DNA from: Candidatus Obscuribacterales bacterium
GTDB taxonomy: Bacteria > Cyanobacteriota > Vampirovibrionia > Obscuribacterales > Obscuribacteraceae
NCBI GenBank assembly: GCA_019745415.1
Contig: JAIETF010000098.1
Coordinates: 1 to 50,334 of the forward strand
Length of the DNA: 50,334 nt
Direction of reading: 5' to 3'
Part shown: positions 8,721 to 17,239 of the stretch, in pieces
Numbering within the stretch: position 1 is the first letter of the stretch
How the letters are laid out: each line of letters begins with the position of its first letter
Notes under the pieces: generated by a model
The model's database searches: none
Told to the model about the DNA's origin: nothing
The model's input: only the letters and a program-made list of their open reading frames with translations
Program-made: the position numbers and the translations under genes

Positions 8721-8816
8721 ACTGGAGTTACAGTTTTAGAATGAGGCCATTTTGCCAAAGTATGTCAGGTCTCAATGCTTTTCTAATAATTTTGAGTCTT
8801 AATTATACGGAAAGCT

Positions 8817-8844
8817 AAAACCCCGGGTATGTTCCCAGGGTTTT
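8817..8844. terminator. Rho-independent, bidirectional terminator
   Basis: AAAACCCCGGG (8817-8827) and CCCAGGGTTTT (8834-8844) pair over 11 bases with one mismatch around a 6-base loop. The A- and T-tails on both sides let it work in either direction. It lies about 80 bases after the stop of the NTF2-like gene and upstream of htpX, both on the minus strand. Confidence 0.75.
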
Positions 8845-8926
8845 CTCGGCTTTTTGCTTTTCTTTGCTTTTTGCTCGTCTTTGCTCTTTTGCTAGGCTCT
8901 TCTCTACTGAAGTTTCGCCTGGTTTG

Positions 8927-9355
8927 CTAGCAAGCGGCTGTAGTTTTCTGCTTTTGTTTTTGCTTTTCCATTTCAGCCTTGAAGCCTTCTTGCACTTCTG
9001 CCGGAAATGCGGCTGAATCGAAGAAAGCCTCATTGGCATAGATCTTGCCGTCTTTGACTAGGGTGAGCTCGGCCATGCGCATGGTGAATTTAGCTGGACC
9101 ATCGTGCAAGCTATCCCAGATGCGCACTACTTTGTCGCCGTCCACCAGATAGGTTTCGTTAGTGGATGTGCAGGTGAAGGGGCACATCGCCAGGCACTCT
9201 TTCGCTCCTTCGAGGCCGACAATTTGCATGCCGCCGGGCATCTTGGCTATGTAGTCTTTGTGCAAGAGTTTGCTCAAGGCCTCTATATCCTTGCTTTCCC
9301 AGGCGCGATATGCTTCTTTCACTAGTTCCAAGGTATCTTTCATTTCTCTCTCCAT
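8927..9355 (-). CDS. SnoaL/NTF2-like protein
   Basis: A 142-residue protein with the NTF2-like cone fold pattern: an N-terminal helix (LELVKEAYRAWESKDIEAL), a short strand with HKDYIAKMPGG, the central ECLAMCPF helix, and C-terminal strands (FTMRMAELTLVKDGKIYANE). Such proteins are small-molecule-binding or isomerase-like; nothing specifies the ligand. There is no signal peptide. The C-terminus is a Lys/Gln-rich tail (about residues 130-142). It ends 80 bases before a strong hairpin terminator. The next gene upstream (AHSA1-like) ends 40 bases away on the same strand. Confidence 0.75.
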   Translation of the reverse strand: MEREMKDTLELVKEAYRAWESKDIEALSKLLHKDYIAKMPGGMQIVGLEGAKECLAMCPFTCTSTNETYLVDGDKVVRIWDSLHDGPAKFTMRMAELTLVKDGKIYANEAFFDSAAFPAEVQEGFKAEMEKQKQKQKTTAAC

Positions 9356-9394
9356 GCTTGTATCTCAATTTATGTTTGCTCAGTTTTGGATTCT

Positions 9395-10009
9395 TTAATG
9401 CGAAAAGTCCAGATTGTCCAGTTTCTCCAGTGCGGCAGACCAGCCATAGCTGTGACCTTCCACTGATTTGGCGCTCATAAAGCGACTGTGGGTCAAGGTT
9501 AATTCGGTCTTTCCGCCAAGATCTTTAAACTCTATGGTGACCAAGGTGTTGTCGGCCGGAAACTCAGGAAAGTTGTTGGTCCAGGTGAAGACAAGCTTTT
9601 TGTCTGGTTCGATTTCGAGATATTCACCCTTGGCTATGTTGAGCACATTTTCTTGATTGCAGTTATTTATAGCCGATGATCCTTTCGCCGGCTTTTCGCT
9701 GAGACCGGCGCCTGCAGCGGCGCCTACAATGGCTCCTGCAGCCGCTCCTGCAGCCGCTCCTACAATCGCTTCCGCCGTAGCCTCAGTCTGCAGATTTTGC
9801 CCTACTTGATCGCAGAACATCTTTATGGTGTATTTGCCTCCAACTCGTAAATCAAGCTCGGCTTCTACTCTATTGGTCTCATTGCAACCAAACCATTTTG
9901 CTAGTTTTTGAGGATCGACCCAGGCTTGATAGACTCTGGCAATAGGCGCGGCGATAACTCGCTTTATCTTCAGCGATTCACTAGTGCAGGTGCTTTCGAT
10001 AACATACAT
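9395..10009 (-). CDS. AHSA1/START-like (SRPBCC) protein with an Ala/Gly-rich insertion
   Basis: A 204-residue protein. The SRPBCC fold is recognised from KRVIAAPIARVYQAWVDPQK near the N-terminus, LRVGGKYTIKMF, then YLEIEPDKKLVFTWTN and LTLTHSRF at the C-terminus. AHSA1-like proteins are usually about 140-160 residues. The excess is an insertion at about residues 76-125, between the first beta sheet and YLEIEP, made of glycine-zipper-like Ala/Gly units (IVGAAAGAAAGAIVGAAAGA) and a Ser/Asn-rich linker. It starts 9 bases after the stop of the ArsR regulator. That ArsR-SRPBCC pairing is common, where the pair answers a small ligand or stress. Confidence 0.85.
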   Translation of the reverse strand: MYVIESTCTSESLKIKRVIAAPIARVYQAWVDPQKLAKWFGCNETNRVEAELDLRVGGKYTIKMFCDQVGQNLQTEATAEAIVGAAAGAAAGAIVGAAAGAGLSEKPAKGSSAINNCNQENVLNIAKGEYLEIEPDKKLVFTWTNNFPEFPADNTLVTIEFKDLGGKTELTLTHSRFMSAKSVEGHSYGWSAALEKLDNLDFSH

Positions 10010-10018
10010 GGCAGGCTC

Positions 10019-10384
10019 CTAATTCTTTTCTTCTATTTCTTGTTGTTGTTCTTCTTCTTCTTCTTTTAGAAAATCTTCCAACCTGGACAATTGCATGTTC
10101 CAGAAACGGCTGTAGGCTGTAAGCCAGTTTGTCGCCTCTTCCATCGGTAGTGGCGCCAAGCTCAAAAAGTGCGTCCTGCCTTCCACTCTTCTTTTCACAA
10201 GGTTGGCGTTTTCAAGCAGCTTTATGTGTTTTGAAATTGCCGGCAGTGAAAGGTCGAAGGGCTCTGCCAGCTCCAGCACTGAACATTCGCCGCGCCCGGC
10301 CAGATTGCCAATGATTGCCCTTCTAGTCGGGTCTGAAAGAGCAAAGAAAGTGCGGTCCAGTTGTTCGGAATAATGTTTAACCAT
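10019..10384 (-). CDS. ArsR-family winged-helix transcriptional regulator
   Basis: About 121 residues from ATG 10384 (MVKHYSEQLDRTFFALSDPT); the frame is open to another ATG at 10411 that adds nine residues of no obvious fit. The ArsR winged helix is clear: LSDPTRRAIIGNLA, then the recognition helix LSLPAISKHIKLLENANLV, then the wing RRVEGRTHFLSL. No cysteine metal-binding box is present, so it is more like the SdpR/SRPBCC-coupled ArsR group than a metal sensor. A glutamate/glutamine-rich tail ends the protein. It probably represses its own operon with the downstream AHSA1-like gene. Confidence 0.9.
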   Translation of the reverse strand: MVKHYSEQLDRTFFALSDPTRRAIIGNLAGRGECSVLELAEPFDLSLPAISKHIKLLENANLVKRRVEGRTHFLSLAPLPMEEATNWLTAYSRFWNMQLSRLEDFLKEEEEEQQQEIEEKN

Positions 10385-10475
10385 ATCGTTAAATGTAGCA
10401 TGCCCCAACACAGAAAGCCAGGCCCTTAAGACCCGGCTAAATTAATTGCCGCTTTAAATTTTGCGGCTCTGCCTT

Positions 10476-11186
10476 TTATATGTTGGTGAAGATTTGGCGG
10501 CGATGCAAAGCAAGAAAGTGAAAGGCGGTAATGACTAGGCTGTGGCTTATCTTGCCGTCTCTAATCGCTTCTTCTATTTCCGGTAGGCTCAACCAGCGAC
10601 TGGCGATGCGCTCGGTGCCGGTCTCATCAAAGCGGGGCTCCTCTACCATATTCAATTGCCTGGCCAAATAGGTATAGCAGAGATTGTTCTGCAAAGCCGG
10701 ATTCGGATGATTCTTCCCCAACTCAAGCCATTCGGCGGCTTCAAAGCCGGTTTCTTCCCTCAGTTCGCGACGCGCAGCTATAAGAGGGCTTGCGTCATAT
10801 TTTTCACTGCTGCCACCGGGCAATTCTAAGGTCAGGTCTTCGATGCCATGTCTAAACTGTTCTACCATCAAGACCCTGTCGTCATCGCTCAAGGCAATGA
10901 CGTTTACCCAGTCGCTGCAGTCGAGAGTGTAGAAATTGCCGCGCTTCTTTTCAGGGCAGCGGCTGGTTGAGAGCACCTTGCTCACCGAAAAGACTTTGCA
11001 GTCTGTCAGTTTCTCTTTCGAGATAGTGCTCCATTTAAGCCAATCGAGATTGTCTTCTTTTTTCTCGGCTGAGGCTCTTTCCACCAAATAGTCGCTGGCC
11101 AAGTCTCTGTTTTCAGAGCTCTGGCATGATGGCTCTTCTTTAGCATTGTGAGAAACAGTTTCTGGCTTTTTGCGAAATTCAAGCAT
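10476..11186 (-). CDS. Nudix hydrolase (ADP-ribose pyrophosphatase-like)
   Basis: A 236-residue protein from ATG 11186, which has a GAGG (minus strand, within 11194-11200) about 8 bases upstream; the frame is open to 11240, one base after the upstream stop. The Nudix box is present as GGSSEKYDASPLIA followed by RRELREETGF, with one residue more than the canonical spacing between the first Gly and REL. LELPGG before it and the position of the box are typical of ADP-ribose or other nucleotide-sugar pyrophosphatases. The first 70 residues are a Lys/Glu/Ser-rich extension of no known role. It lies 54 bases downstream of the CoA-disulfide-reductase gene on the same strand. Confidence 0.85.
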   Translation of the reverse strand: MLEFRKKPETVSHNAKEEPSCQSSENRDLASDYLVERASAEKKEDNLDWLKWSTISKEKLTDCKVFSVSKVLSTSRCPEKKRGNFYTLDCSDWVNVIALSDDDRVLMVEQFRHGIEDLTLELPGGSSEKYDASPLIAARRELREETGFEAAEWLELGKNHPNPALQNNLCYTYLARQLNMVEEPRFDETGTERIASRWLSLPEIEEAIRDGKISHSLVITAFHFLALHRRQIFTNI

Positions 11187-11240
11187 GGCTTTACCCTCTG
11201 CATAAAGAATGGCAAAGCCATGTGAATTAGTGGTGAACAA

Positions 11241-13076
11241 TCAAGCCGAGGTTAGTATTCTTTGATTAGAGCCGTCCCCCTCATTCAGTCTTTGCTTAGG
11301 GTAGGGATTGCTGGCGTCTCCTTGCCTTTTGCGAGATTTGCTTTGTTGGCTGAAGCTATATGTTAGGTAGCCGCCAGCCAATGTCCTCACCTGAAAACCA
11401 GCTTGCTCAAGCAGCCTTTGCGCTGCGTAAGACCTTTGACCGCTCTGGCAGAAGACCACCAACTCTCGGTTTCGTGGGATTTCTGTCAGTCTCTGCCTCA
11501 GCTCACTCAGAGGTATGTGCAAGCTTCCTTCTATCGTGCCCCGCTGTCTTTCGCTGTGGTTTCGCACATCTATAAGAAGTGCTGTTTCCTCTAATCTCTC
11601 GGCGGTAAGATCTTGTGGTAGCAATTGTTTGCAGTGTCGGTGCAAGATATTTTCGCCAATCATGCCGGCTAGATTGATAGGATCTTTCGCCGAGCCGAAA
11701 GGCGGTGCGTAAGCTAACTCTAAGTCGGCTAGATCATTGATTCTAAGCCCGGCTTTAATCGCCGTGGCAATAATGTCGATGCGCTTATCTACGCCTTCTT
11801 CACCGACTATTTGCGCTCCGAGTATGCCTCCATCTTCAGAGTCGAAAATTAGCTTTATATCTAGGCGCTTTGCCTCTGGAAAATATCCGGCATGATGGCT
11901 TGGATGGAGATAGACGACTTCGAAATCTTTAGAGCTTTGTCTTAGGGCGGCTTCGTTCAAGCCAATGGAAGCGGCGGCCAGTCTGAAGATTCGTAGAATG
12001 GCCGTGCCGAAGGTGCCGTTATATGTCTTCCACTGCGCTCGTGGTTTCTTTTGTGCTTTCATGACAATGTTTTCGGCAACGCTGCGGCCTTGTCGATTCG
12101 CCGGACCACCCAGCGAGATGAGAGTGCTCAGACCTGAAAGGGGCTGGCGGACTTCTATGGCGTCACCGACAGCCCAAATCGAATCTTTACTGGTGGCTAA
12201 ATATTTGTCGACAACAATTCCGCCGCTGGTGCCAAGTTCTATCCCGGCTTCTCGCGCCAGAGTTGTGTCAGGCTTTACACCTAAACCAAGAATGACCAGC
12301 TCGGCGGCAAGCGGTTCATGGTTTTCGCATTTGACCAAGCAACTTGCCGGTAGGCTATCGGTTCCCGCCTGATAGGTTTCAAAACCAAGCACTTTTGCTC
12401 CAAGTAGCAGTTTGATGCCGTTTCTTTCCATTTCTTGTTGCACTATCTCTGCCATCTCGCTGTCTAATGGCGCTAGAATATGATCTCGGCCATCAACTAA
12501 GGTGACCTGAAAGCCTCGTTTTCTTAGTTGCTCTGCTGTTTCTATGCCGATAAAGCCGCCTCCGCAGACCACTGCTTTAGGCCTTTTATCTAATTCTTTG
12601 TCGAGCAGTCTTTCGGCGAACTGTGCAATCCAGGCATCTAGCTGCCTAGTTTCTTCGATGCTTCGAACCGTGAAGATGCCTGGCCCGTCGATGCCAGCAA
12701 GTGGCGGCTTAATAGGCTTGGCGCCAACCGATAAAATAAGTTCGTCATAGCTTTCGAAGAAACTCTCGCCGGTCTGTAGATTCTTTACTGTTACGGTCTT
12801 TTCTTGGGCGTTTATGCCTATAACTTCGTGCAAGATTTTGATGTCTAAGTTGAAACGTTCTTTGAGACTTTCGGGGGTCTGCACGATTAAGCTTGCTTCG
12901 TTTTCTATTTCACGTCCAACATAGTATGGTAGCCCGCAGTTGGCATAAGAAACAAATCCACTTCGCTCCAAAACCACTATTTCCCAGTTTTCTGCCAGGC
13001 GTCTGGCCCTGGTGGCGGCGCTCATTCCTCCAGCTACACCACCAACAATCACTAGTTTTCTCTTAGTTAGCGACAT
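11241..13076 (-). CDS. CoA-disulfide reductase / NADH-dependent persulfide reductase with C-terminal rhodanese
   Basis: A 611-residue flavoprotein. The FAD-binding site is IVGGVAGGMSAATRAR (residues 10-25). The redox cysteine is Cys47 in SYANCGLPYY, the hallmark of CoA-disulfide reductases. The NAD-binding motif is VVCGGGFIGIETA (about residue 170), and the second FAD motif ends in WAVGDA. The dimerisation domain is followed by a rhodanese domain with Cys543 in FCQSGQRSY. This fusion reduces CoA disulfides and persulfides and handles sulfane sulfur in the cytosol. A Ser/Lys-rich 40-residue tail follows the rhodanese domain. AGAGGAAG precedes the ATG at 13076. A promoter lies upstream. Confidence 0.9.
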   Translation of the reverse strand: MSLTKRKLVIVGGVAGGMSAATRARRLAENWEIVVLERSGFVSYANCGLPYYVGREIENEASLIVQTPESLKERFNLDIKILHEVIGINAQEKTVTVKNLQTGESFFESYDELILSVGAKPIKPPLAGIDGPGIFTVRSIEETRQLDAWIAQFAERLLDKELDKRPKAVVCGGGFIGIETAEQLRKRGFQVTLVDGRDHILAPLDSEMAEIVQQEMERNGIKLLLGAKVLGFETYQAGTDSLPASCLVKCENHEPLAAELVILGLGVKPDTTLAREAGIELGTSGGIVVDKYLATSKDSIWAVGDAIEVRQPLSGLSTLISLGGPANRQGRSVAENIVMKAQKKPRAQWKTYNGTFGTAILRIFRLAAASIGLNEAALRQSSKDFEVVYLHPSHHAGYFPEAKRLDIKLIFDSEDGGILGAQIVGEEGVDKRIDIIATAIKAGLRINDLADLELAYAPPFGSAKDPINLAGMIGENILHRHCKQLLPQDLTAERLEETALLIDVRNHSERQRGTIEGSLHIPLSELRQRLTEIPRNRELVVFCQSGQRSYAAQRLLEQAGFQVRTLAGGYLTYSFSQQSKSRKRQGDASNPYPKQRLNEGDGSNQRILTSA

Positions 13077-13108
13077 CTTTCTTCCTCTGAAATCACAGTT
13101 CTAAGTCA

Positions 13109-13137
13109 ACTATATCGATAATTGGTTAAGTAAGCAA
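13109..13137 (-). promoter_or_regulatory. Sigma-70-type promoter for the CoA-disulfide reductase gene
   Basis: On the minus strand TTGCTT (13132-13137) and TATAGT (13109-13114) are separated by 17 bases. A start of transcription near 13102 leaves a 25-base leader to the ATG at 13076. Confidence 0.65.
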
Positions 13138-13148
13138 TCAGTCTTTCG

Positions 13149-13184
13149 GATTAATCTAGTTAATCTTGGGGGCTTGGATTAATC
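13149..13184 (-). promoter_or_regulatory. Twin GATTAATC palindromes, possible activator site
   Basis: The 8-bp palindrome GATTAATC occurs at 13149-13156 and 13177-13184, 28 bp apart (just under three helical turns). Both lie upstream of the -35 box of the promoter at 13109-13137, where an activator would be expected. The factor is unknown. Confidence 0.4.
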
Positions 13185-13259
13185 TTTGCTTTTGACGTGG
13201 ATGCTCAATTGGTGGGGCTTTTGGCGAGTTTGCCGGACGCCGGTGTTTGGTTCGGAAAG

Positions 13260-13279
13260 CTAAACCGATATCGGTTTAG
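13260..13279. promoter_or_regulatory. Perfect 20-bp palindrome, possible operator
   Basis: CTAAACCGAT and its exact reverse complement ATCGGTTTAG abut at 13260-13279 in the gap between the end of the TadE/VWA block (stop at 13362) and the CoA-disulfide reductase promoter. It has no T-run, so it is not a terminator. The remainder of 13077-13361 holds only the promoter and twin sites listed separately. Confidence 0.45.
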
Positions 13280-13361
13280 TTATTGAAGAGAATCGGCTCG
13301 TTCGCAGCGGGCGAAGTCAAGGGCTTTGCCCCTACCCCAAAAATATAACCGTCTTTCTTCT

Positions 13362-13838
13362 CTACAGGGTCAAATTAAGATCCACAATCGGATAGCTGTA
13401 GCGTTTACGGAAGACCCAGGTATCCGACATGCCGATGCCGCCTTTGCCTAGATCATTGCCAATGAATATTACCGGCACCGGCAGTTTGACGGTTATTTCG
13501 GTGGTAACCGCTACATATGGATGGCCCACCAGGGGATCTCCGCCAAAGTCTTGATACTCGAAAGATCCTGGTATAGTCGAAAGCCTTGGGCTGCTTATAT
13601 AGACGCCGTCGCCTTGATGAACTGCAAGCGCAGTTGTCGCCGCCTGCATTGCCTGACTACTGGTCTTTTGTTGAGCGGCGGCTCGACAGGCTTCCTTGCA
13701 GCACTTTTCATTGAGCTGGTAGGCTAGCATCATCAGGCTTATATCTACAGCCATCATAAAGAGGGCCATCAGAAAGAGCACGCCGCATGATAATTCAAGT
13801 AAAATGGTCGCTTGCTGCTTTCTTCTCATATTGGTCAC
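13362..13838 (-). CDS. TadE-like pseudopilin/secreted protein, copy A distal
   Basis: A 158-residue protein with one N-terminal membrane helix (LLELSCGVLFLMALFMMAVD, residues 12-31) preceded by basic residues, the layout of TadE-like proteins. A pair of cysteines (KCCKEAC) follows. The body contains EYQDFGGDP and ends YSYPIVDLNLTL. The same YQDFGG element and a PIV ending occur in the gene at 18141, so the two are paralogues. The GTG at 13838 overlaps the stop of the VWA gene by 4 bases (GTGA), evidence of coupling. An ATG at 13829 is an alternative start. It is the last gene of the block. Confidence 0.75.
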   Translation of the reverse strand: MTNMRRKQQATILLELSCGVLFLMALFMMAVDISLMMLAYQLNEKCCKEACRAAAQQKTSSQAMQAATTALAVHQGDGVYISSPRLSTIPGSFEYQDFGGDPLVGHPYVAVTTEITVKLPVPVIFIGNDLGKGGIGMSDTWVFRKRYSYPIVDLNLTL

Positions 13839-15679
13839 TCGCTTGAGGCGATCTTTTCAAGCTGAACTAAAGAGCGTGCGATATTCTCAAAAGTTTTTCT
13901 TAGTTTTGTGGCATCAGTAACAAGGAAAAACTTACCGCCGTTTCCTGCTATGTAAGATACGCCAGGATAGCTTGAGCCCGGTGTATAAGTCATGGTCTGT
14001 CCGCTTTCGTTCACATAGGTTACTGGTTTATTGGGATCATCATTTAGTGTGTTTACTTCGCCAGGAATGATTGAACTGTTTTGCGCTAGACCGATTGTGT
14101 ATATTGGAATGCCTTGATCTCTAACCGCAGCTGCGGCTGTTCGTGCATATGAAGAAGGATTAGAGCCGGGCTCTGTTGGTTGACCGTCCGTGAAAAGAAT
14201 GATGGCTCGCTTTGATCCTATGCGTTTTTGATTGACGATCATATCTTTAGCCGTATAGAGTGCATCACCAATATTGGTGCCGCCATTAGCCACTGTTATG
14301 GCTACTGAATTTGTCACTAAATTGAAGTTGCTCACGTCTTTATTGAGGCTGACACCGGGGCGGGGGAACTGACCATTGCCGCCGGCACTATAGTTGCTTG
14401 CTACATTTGGTCCGCTCACAGTCTCTGTCGGCAGACTGCCTGAGTCGCTGGAGAAGCACACTAAACCAAAGTGGGCCTCTGTATTGTTATTCATGATTGT
14501 GTAGAAATTGAGTGCTGCGTCCTGAGCTTGGCTGAGCGGTCGAATTTTTTTCTGGGCGCAGGCTCTATAGTCGGCTTGATAGCCCGGCATTGGTGTGATT
14601 GAAGTAAGGCTTGGCACTGTGTCTAGTTTGGCATTGCTGTAGACTGAGCCGTTCTCAAGATTGCCTCTAGCTGCTTCAACCACTGCTTCCATGCTGGGAT
14701 AAGAGAAGCCTCCGGGGCTTAGGTATGGCACGTTGAGCGTATAGTCAGAGTTTTCTGCGATGTTTACTATTAAGTCGGTGTAAGTGTAGTTGTCACCAAT
14801 ACTGGTGCTGCTTGGATAATTGCCCGGAGGCGACCCGGCATTAGGAGAACCTCTCAGTGTTGGCGAGAAAGTAAGACGTCTAGAGTGACTGCTGGAAGAG
14901 CTGTTGTCTAAGTTTTGCGGTGACACGGCATTGACACCTGTGCCTTCCGGCGGCGCACCTAGAATGTCAAATAGTTTTCCTGAAGCCATTAGTCCAGTGG
15001 TGGGGGCTCCTGCTCTGGCATTAGTTAGTCTGTATTGGATGCGTTTATTGGTGGTGTCCCAATATCTTTTCACAAAGGTGACCGGCGTTTGGTCGTCTAT
15101 TGAGCCTGATATGTCGAAGCAGAGCACTAAGTCTAGCTGGGGCACCCGTCCGTAGGCGTCGGCCCTGATTGTAAAAGGTCCGCGTATGCCGAGAAAACCA
15201 CCAAAAACTGGAGTTAATCCGTAAGAGGCAATGACATGTACTATTCGCCCTCTGCTGTCTCCAAAAGCTACCTGCGAGTTAACCGGCGGTCCGACCGGGT
15301 CAAGCAGCTCGATATACATAAGTGTTGAATTGGCTTCGGGCTGCTGGTCTTTGCTGTAACTGCGGGCGGCATTGGCTAGTCTTTTCTCAAAGATGCTGTT
15401 GTCTTTGAAGGTGTTCAAAGAAGCATCGATAGCTACTTGATGAGTCTGGTTGAGATCGGTGAGATCTGAGCTTGCCATAGAGGCTGCTCCAGCCAAAGCA
15501 GAGGCTTCGCAGATTGCCCTGAGCTGATCTTTTACAGAAGAAGCGCGTACAATCTCGAAGGTGAAAAGAGCCATCGCCGGTAGTATCAAACAGCCAAAGA
15601 GAATGCAAATAAACAGAGTAGATACGCCTTCTTGGCGGCAGCGAATTTTTGCGATACTTTTCTTTTTACTGCTGGACAT
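13835..15679 (-). CDS. TadG-like protein with von Willebrand factor A domain, copy A
   Basis: A 614-residue protein. The N-terminus has one membrane helix (LFICILFGCLILPAMALFTFE) and the TadG-like ARA-type extracytoplasmic start (QLRAICEASALAGAASMA). The VWA domain begins near residue 183 with the metal site DISGS (MIDAS), and the later MIDAS aspartate lies in ILFTDGQPTEPG. A Ser/Asn/Gly-rich insertion of about 200 residues separates the two halves of the VWA domain. The end is LRKTFENIARSLVQLEKIAS. TadG-type proteins stabilise or tip Flp/Tad pili, but no pilin or ATPase gene is in the window. A 598-residue paralogue lies at 18613-20406. Confidence 0.85.
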   Translation of the reverse strand: MSSSKKKSIAKIRCRQEGVSTLFICILFGCLILPAMALFTFEIVRASSVKDQLRAICEASALAGAASMASSDLTDLNQTHQVAIDASLNTFKDNSIFEKRLANAARSYSKDQQPEANSTLMYIELLDPVGPPVNSQVAFGDSRGRIVHVIASYGLTPVFGGFLGIRGPFTIRADAYGRVPQLDLVLCFDISGSIDDQTPVTFVKRYWDTTNKRIQYRLTNARAGAPTTGLMASGKLFDILGAPPEGTGVNAVSPQNLDNSSSSSHSRRLTFSPTLRGSPNAGSPPGNYPSSTSIGDNYTYTDLIVNIAENSDYTLNVPYLSPGGFSYPSMEAVVEAARGNLENGSVYSNAKLDTVPSLTSITPMPGYQADYRACAQKKIRPLSQAQDAALNFYTIMNNNTEAHFGLVCFSSDSGSLPTETVSGPNVASNYSAGGNGQFPRPGVSLNKDVSNFNLVTNSVAITVANGGTNIGDALYTAKDMIVNQKRIGSKRAIILFTDGQPTEPGSNPSSYARTAAAAVRDQGIPIYTIGLAQNSSIIPGEVNTLNDDPNKPVTYVNESGQTMTYTPGSSYPGVSYIAGNGGKFFLVTDATKLRKTFENIARSLVQLEKIASSE

Positions 15680-15842
15680 TTTTCTGGGCTCTCAAAAGAA
15701 AGTTCTTTACGCCAAATGCGATCTATTCAGCCTCGCATCTATTTTTTACTATTTTTCTACTGTGTTTCGCTTTCCACATCGTCCGTGTGGTTTATTTTTC
15801 TCATCCGCTTGATTAGATGCAATTTTGTCCGTTTCTAGATGT

Positions 15843-16388
15843 TTATTCATTAAGTCCTTGGGGGTTTTCGGCCACTTGCTTTATCGCCACGGTGGTGCGC
15901 CATGGTCTTAGTCCAGGCACACTACTGAGGGGCGGTAGCGCATATTCGACCAATGGATGCAAGTCGGCGGTCACTGCGCATTGAATGAAATATAGATAGT
16001 TTGTAGTGTTGGCCGGAGTGGCAAGCTTTTGGGTCGTGATGGCGACGGCGCCGGTTTGCCGATTAATTGAAATGATCGAAACCTTGGTGCTGACAATGTC
16101 TATGCCGGTAAACCGACTGGCATAGGTGCCTACGGTGGTCGGCGTAGCCTCAAGCGATGATGGACGTCCGCTGCTGCCGGTGCTAAAACTATGCGCGGTG
16201 GCTGCTGCATGGGCGCCTTCTCTTGCAACAGATTCCAGCAAGGCATAGCGCAGAAAAATTGTGCCATAGTTAATCATCGGAAAGACAAAGATGATAAGCA
16301 AAGCGAACATGGCAAGAGGCAGCTCTAGGGCGCTAGTGCCACATGGCGAACGCTTTTGGGTCTTGACGACGAGTCGGAGGTATGGCAC
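15843..16388 (-). CDS. TadE-like protein, copy A proximal
   Basis: A 181-residue protein. Residues 18-45 (TSALELPLAMFALLIIFVFP) are the TadE-type membrane helix with the conserved Glu near its start (ALELPLA). The body is a small beta-rich domain and the C-terminus is NPQGLNE. The paralogue at 20426 ends NPQGLTL and has AELPLVLWVLFMVIGFPLLN at the same place. TadE-type proteins are pseudopilins or accessory minor pilins. The start at 16388 is 7 bases after the stop of the unknown gene upstream, so the block is probably one transcript. A 163-base gap follows, then the VWA gene. Confidence 0.75.
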   Translation of the reverse strand: MPYLRLVVKTQKRSPCGTSALELPLAMFALLIIFVFPMINYGTIFLRYALLESVAREGAHAAATAHSFSTGSSGRPSSLEATPTTVGTYASRFTGIDIVSTKVSIISINRQTGAVAITTQKLATPANTTNYLYFIQCAVTADLHPLVEYALPPLSSVPGLRPWRTTVAIKQVAENPQGLNE

Positions 16389-16395
16389 GGCAACC

Positions 16396-17220
16396 TCACC
16401 TGAGCGATGCTTTGATCAGCTCTTTGAAAAGCATTCGGGCTAAGTCGTTTATGTGTTCAGGGTCAATATGATTAGTGTTGGGAGACGCATCAATAGACCC
16501 ATTAATCGACCTGTCAATAGACTGTAAAGCCGCCGCCTCTTTGTTTGTGCTTGCAGTTTGAGTTGCTGGGTTTAGCAGAGATCCAGCCAAATTCATCGAA
16601 GCTTTTGACACTGAGATTCCTGCTTTAGCTATACCATCGCCGGCACGTAGGCCGCTTTCGCTCAAAATAGGTTCGGCTTCCTCTTTACTCAAAAGATTGA
16701 GCTTCAAAATCGGTGGATAATCTTTCTGGTCGATTGTATTCAGGCTGAGCCCCAGCCAGACATCGGCCGGAACAATAAAGACATCAATTTCGTGGTCGAA
16801 ACCGCGCAGCAAAAGAGCGGCAGTGCGACTGACAAAATGAGCTTCGAAATAGATTTCTTTGCCGGACTTACCTGGGGCGGGCGCTTCGGTGCAGGCGACT
16901 GTGTGAAACTCGGGCTCGGTGGCTTCGATGAACATATAGTCTTCGACCAAGTTGGCATTGAACTGATTGACCAAGGTCTGCAATTCGGCAAAGAGCTTCT
17001 TTAGCCAAAAGACTATCAGCTTTTCGTTTGAGACATGGGTGGAGTACTCTCCTTCCACGCGCGGCTCATGACTGTAGTCGGCTACCAATTCTTGCATCCA
17101 GCTTGAGCAGTCGCAGCGCTTTACTTTCAGTCGCGCCAATTTATTCTTGATTAGCTCGGCGTTGTTTTGTTGAACATCGTGTCGATGCTTCGAATTTAGT
17201 CCCCAGAGATGGTCGTACAT
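16396..17220 (-). CDS. Protein of unknown function between the two TadE/VWA triplets
   Basis: A 274-residue protein from ATG 17220 (MYDHLWGLNSKHRHDVQ), with AAAGGA about 7 bases upstream; the frame is open to 17247 but that would overlap the previous gene. There is no signal peptide or membrane helix. Two halves can be seen: a helical N-terminal part (HRHDVQQNNAELIKNKLARL, EKLIVFWLKKLFAELQ) and a mixed part (IYFEAHFVSRTAALLLRGF, FIVPADVWLGLSL). A Ser/Ala-rich linker precedes a C-terminal helix. Nothing marks a family. By position it may be a cytosolic partner of the triplets, with the degenerate GGDEF protein. Confidence 0.65.
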   Translation of the reverse strand: MYDHLWGLNSKHRHDVQQNNAELIKNKLARLKVKRCDCSSWMQELVADYSHEPRVEGEYSTHVSNEKLIVFWLKKLFAELQTLVNQFNANLVEDYMFIEATEPEFHTVACTEAPAPGKSGKEIYFEAHFVSRTAALLLRGFDHEIDVFIVPADVWLGLSLNTIDQKDYPPILKLNLLSKEEAEPILSESGLRAGDGIAKAGISVSKASMNLAGSLLNPATQTASTNKEAAALQSIDRSINGSIDASPNTNHIDPEHINDLARMLFKELIKASLR

Positions 17221-17239
17221 GAAGGGTCCTTTCGTTTCT

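Noticed and set aside
15775..15800. CCACA/TGTGG hairpin followed by T-rich sequence in the gap between TadE and VWA genes
   Set aside because: The T-run is on the plus strand, but all genes here are on the minus strand, so it cannot terminate them.
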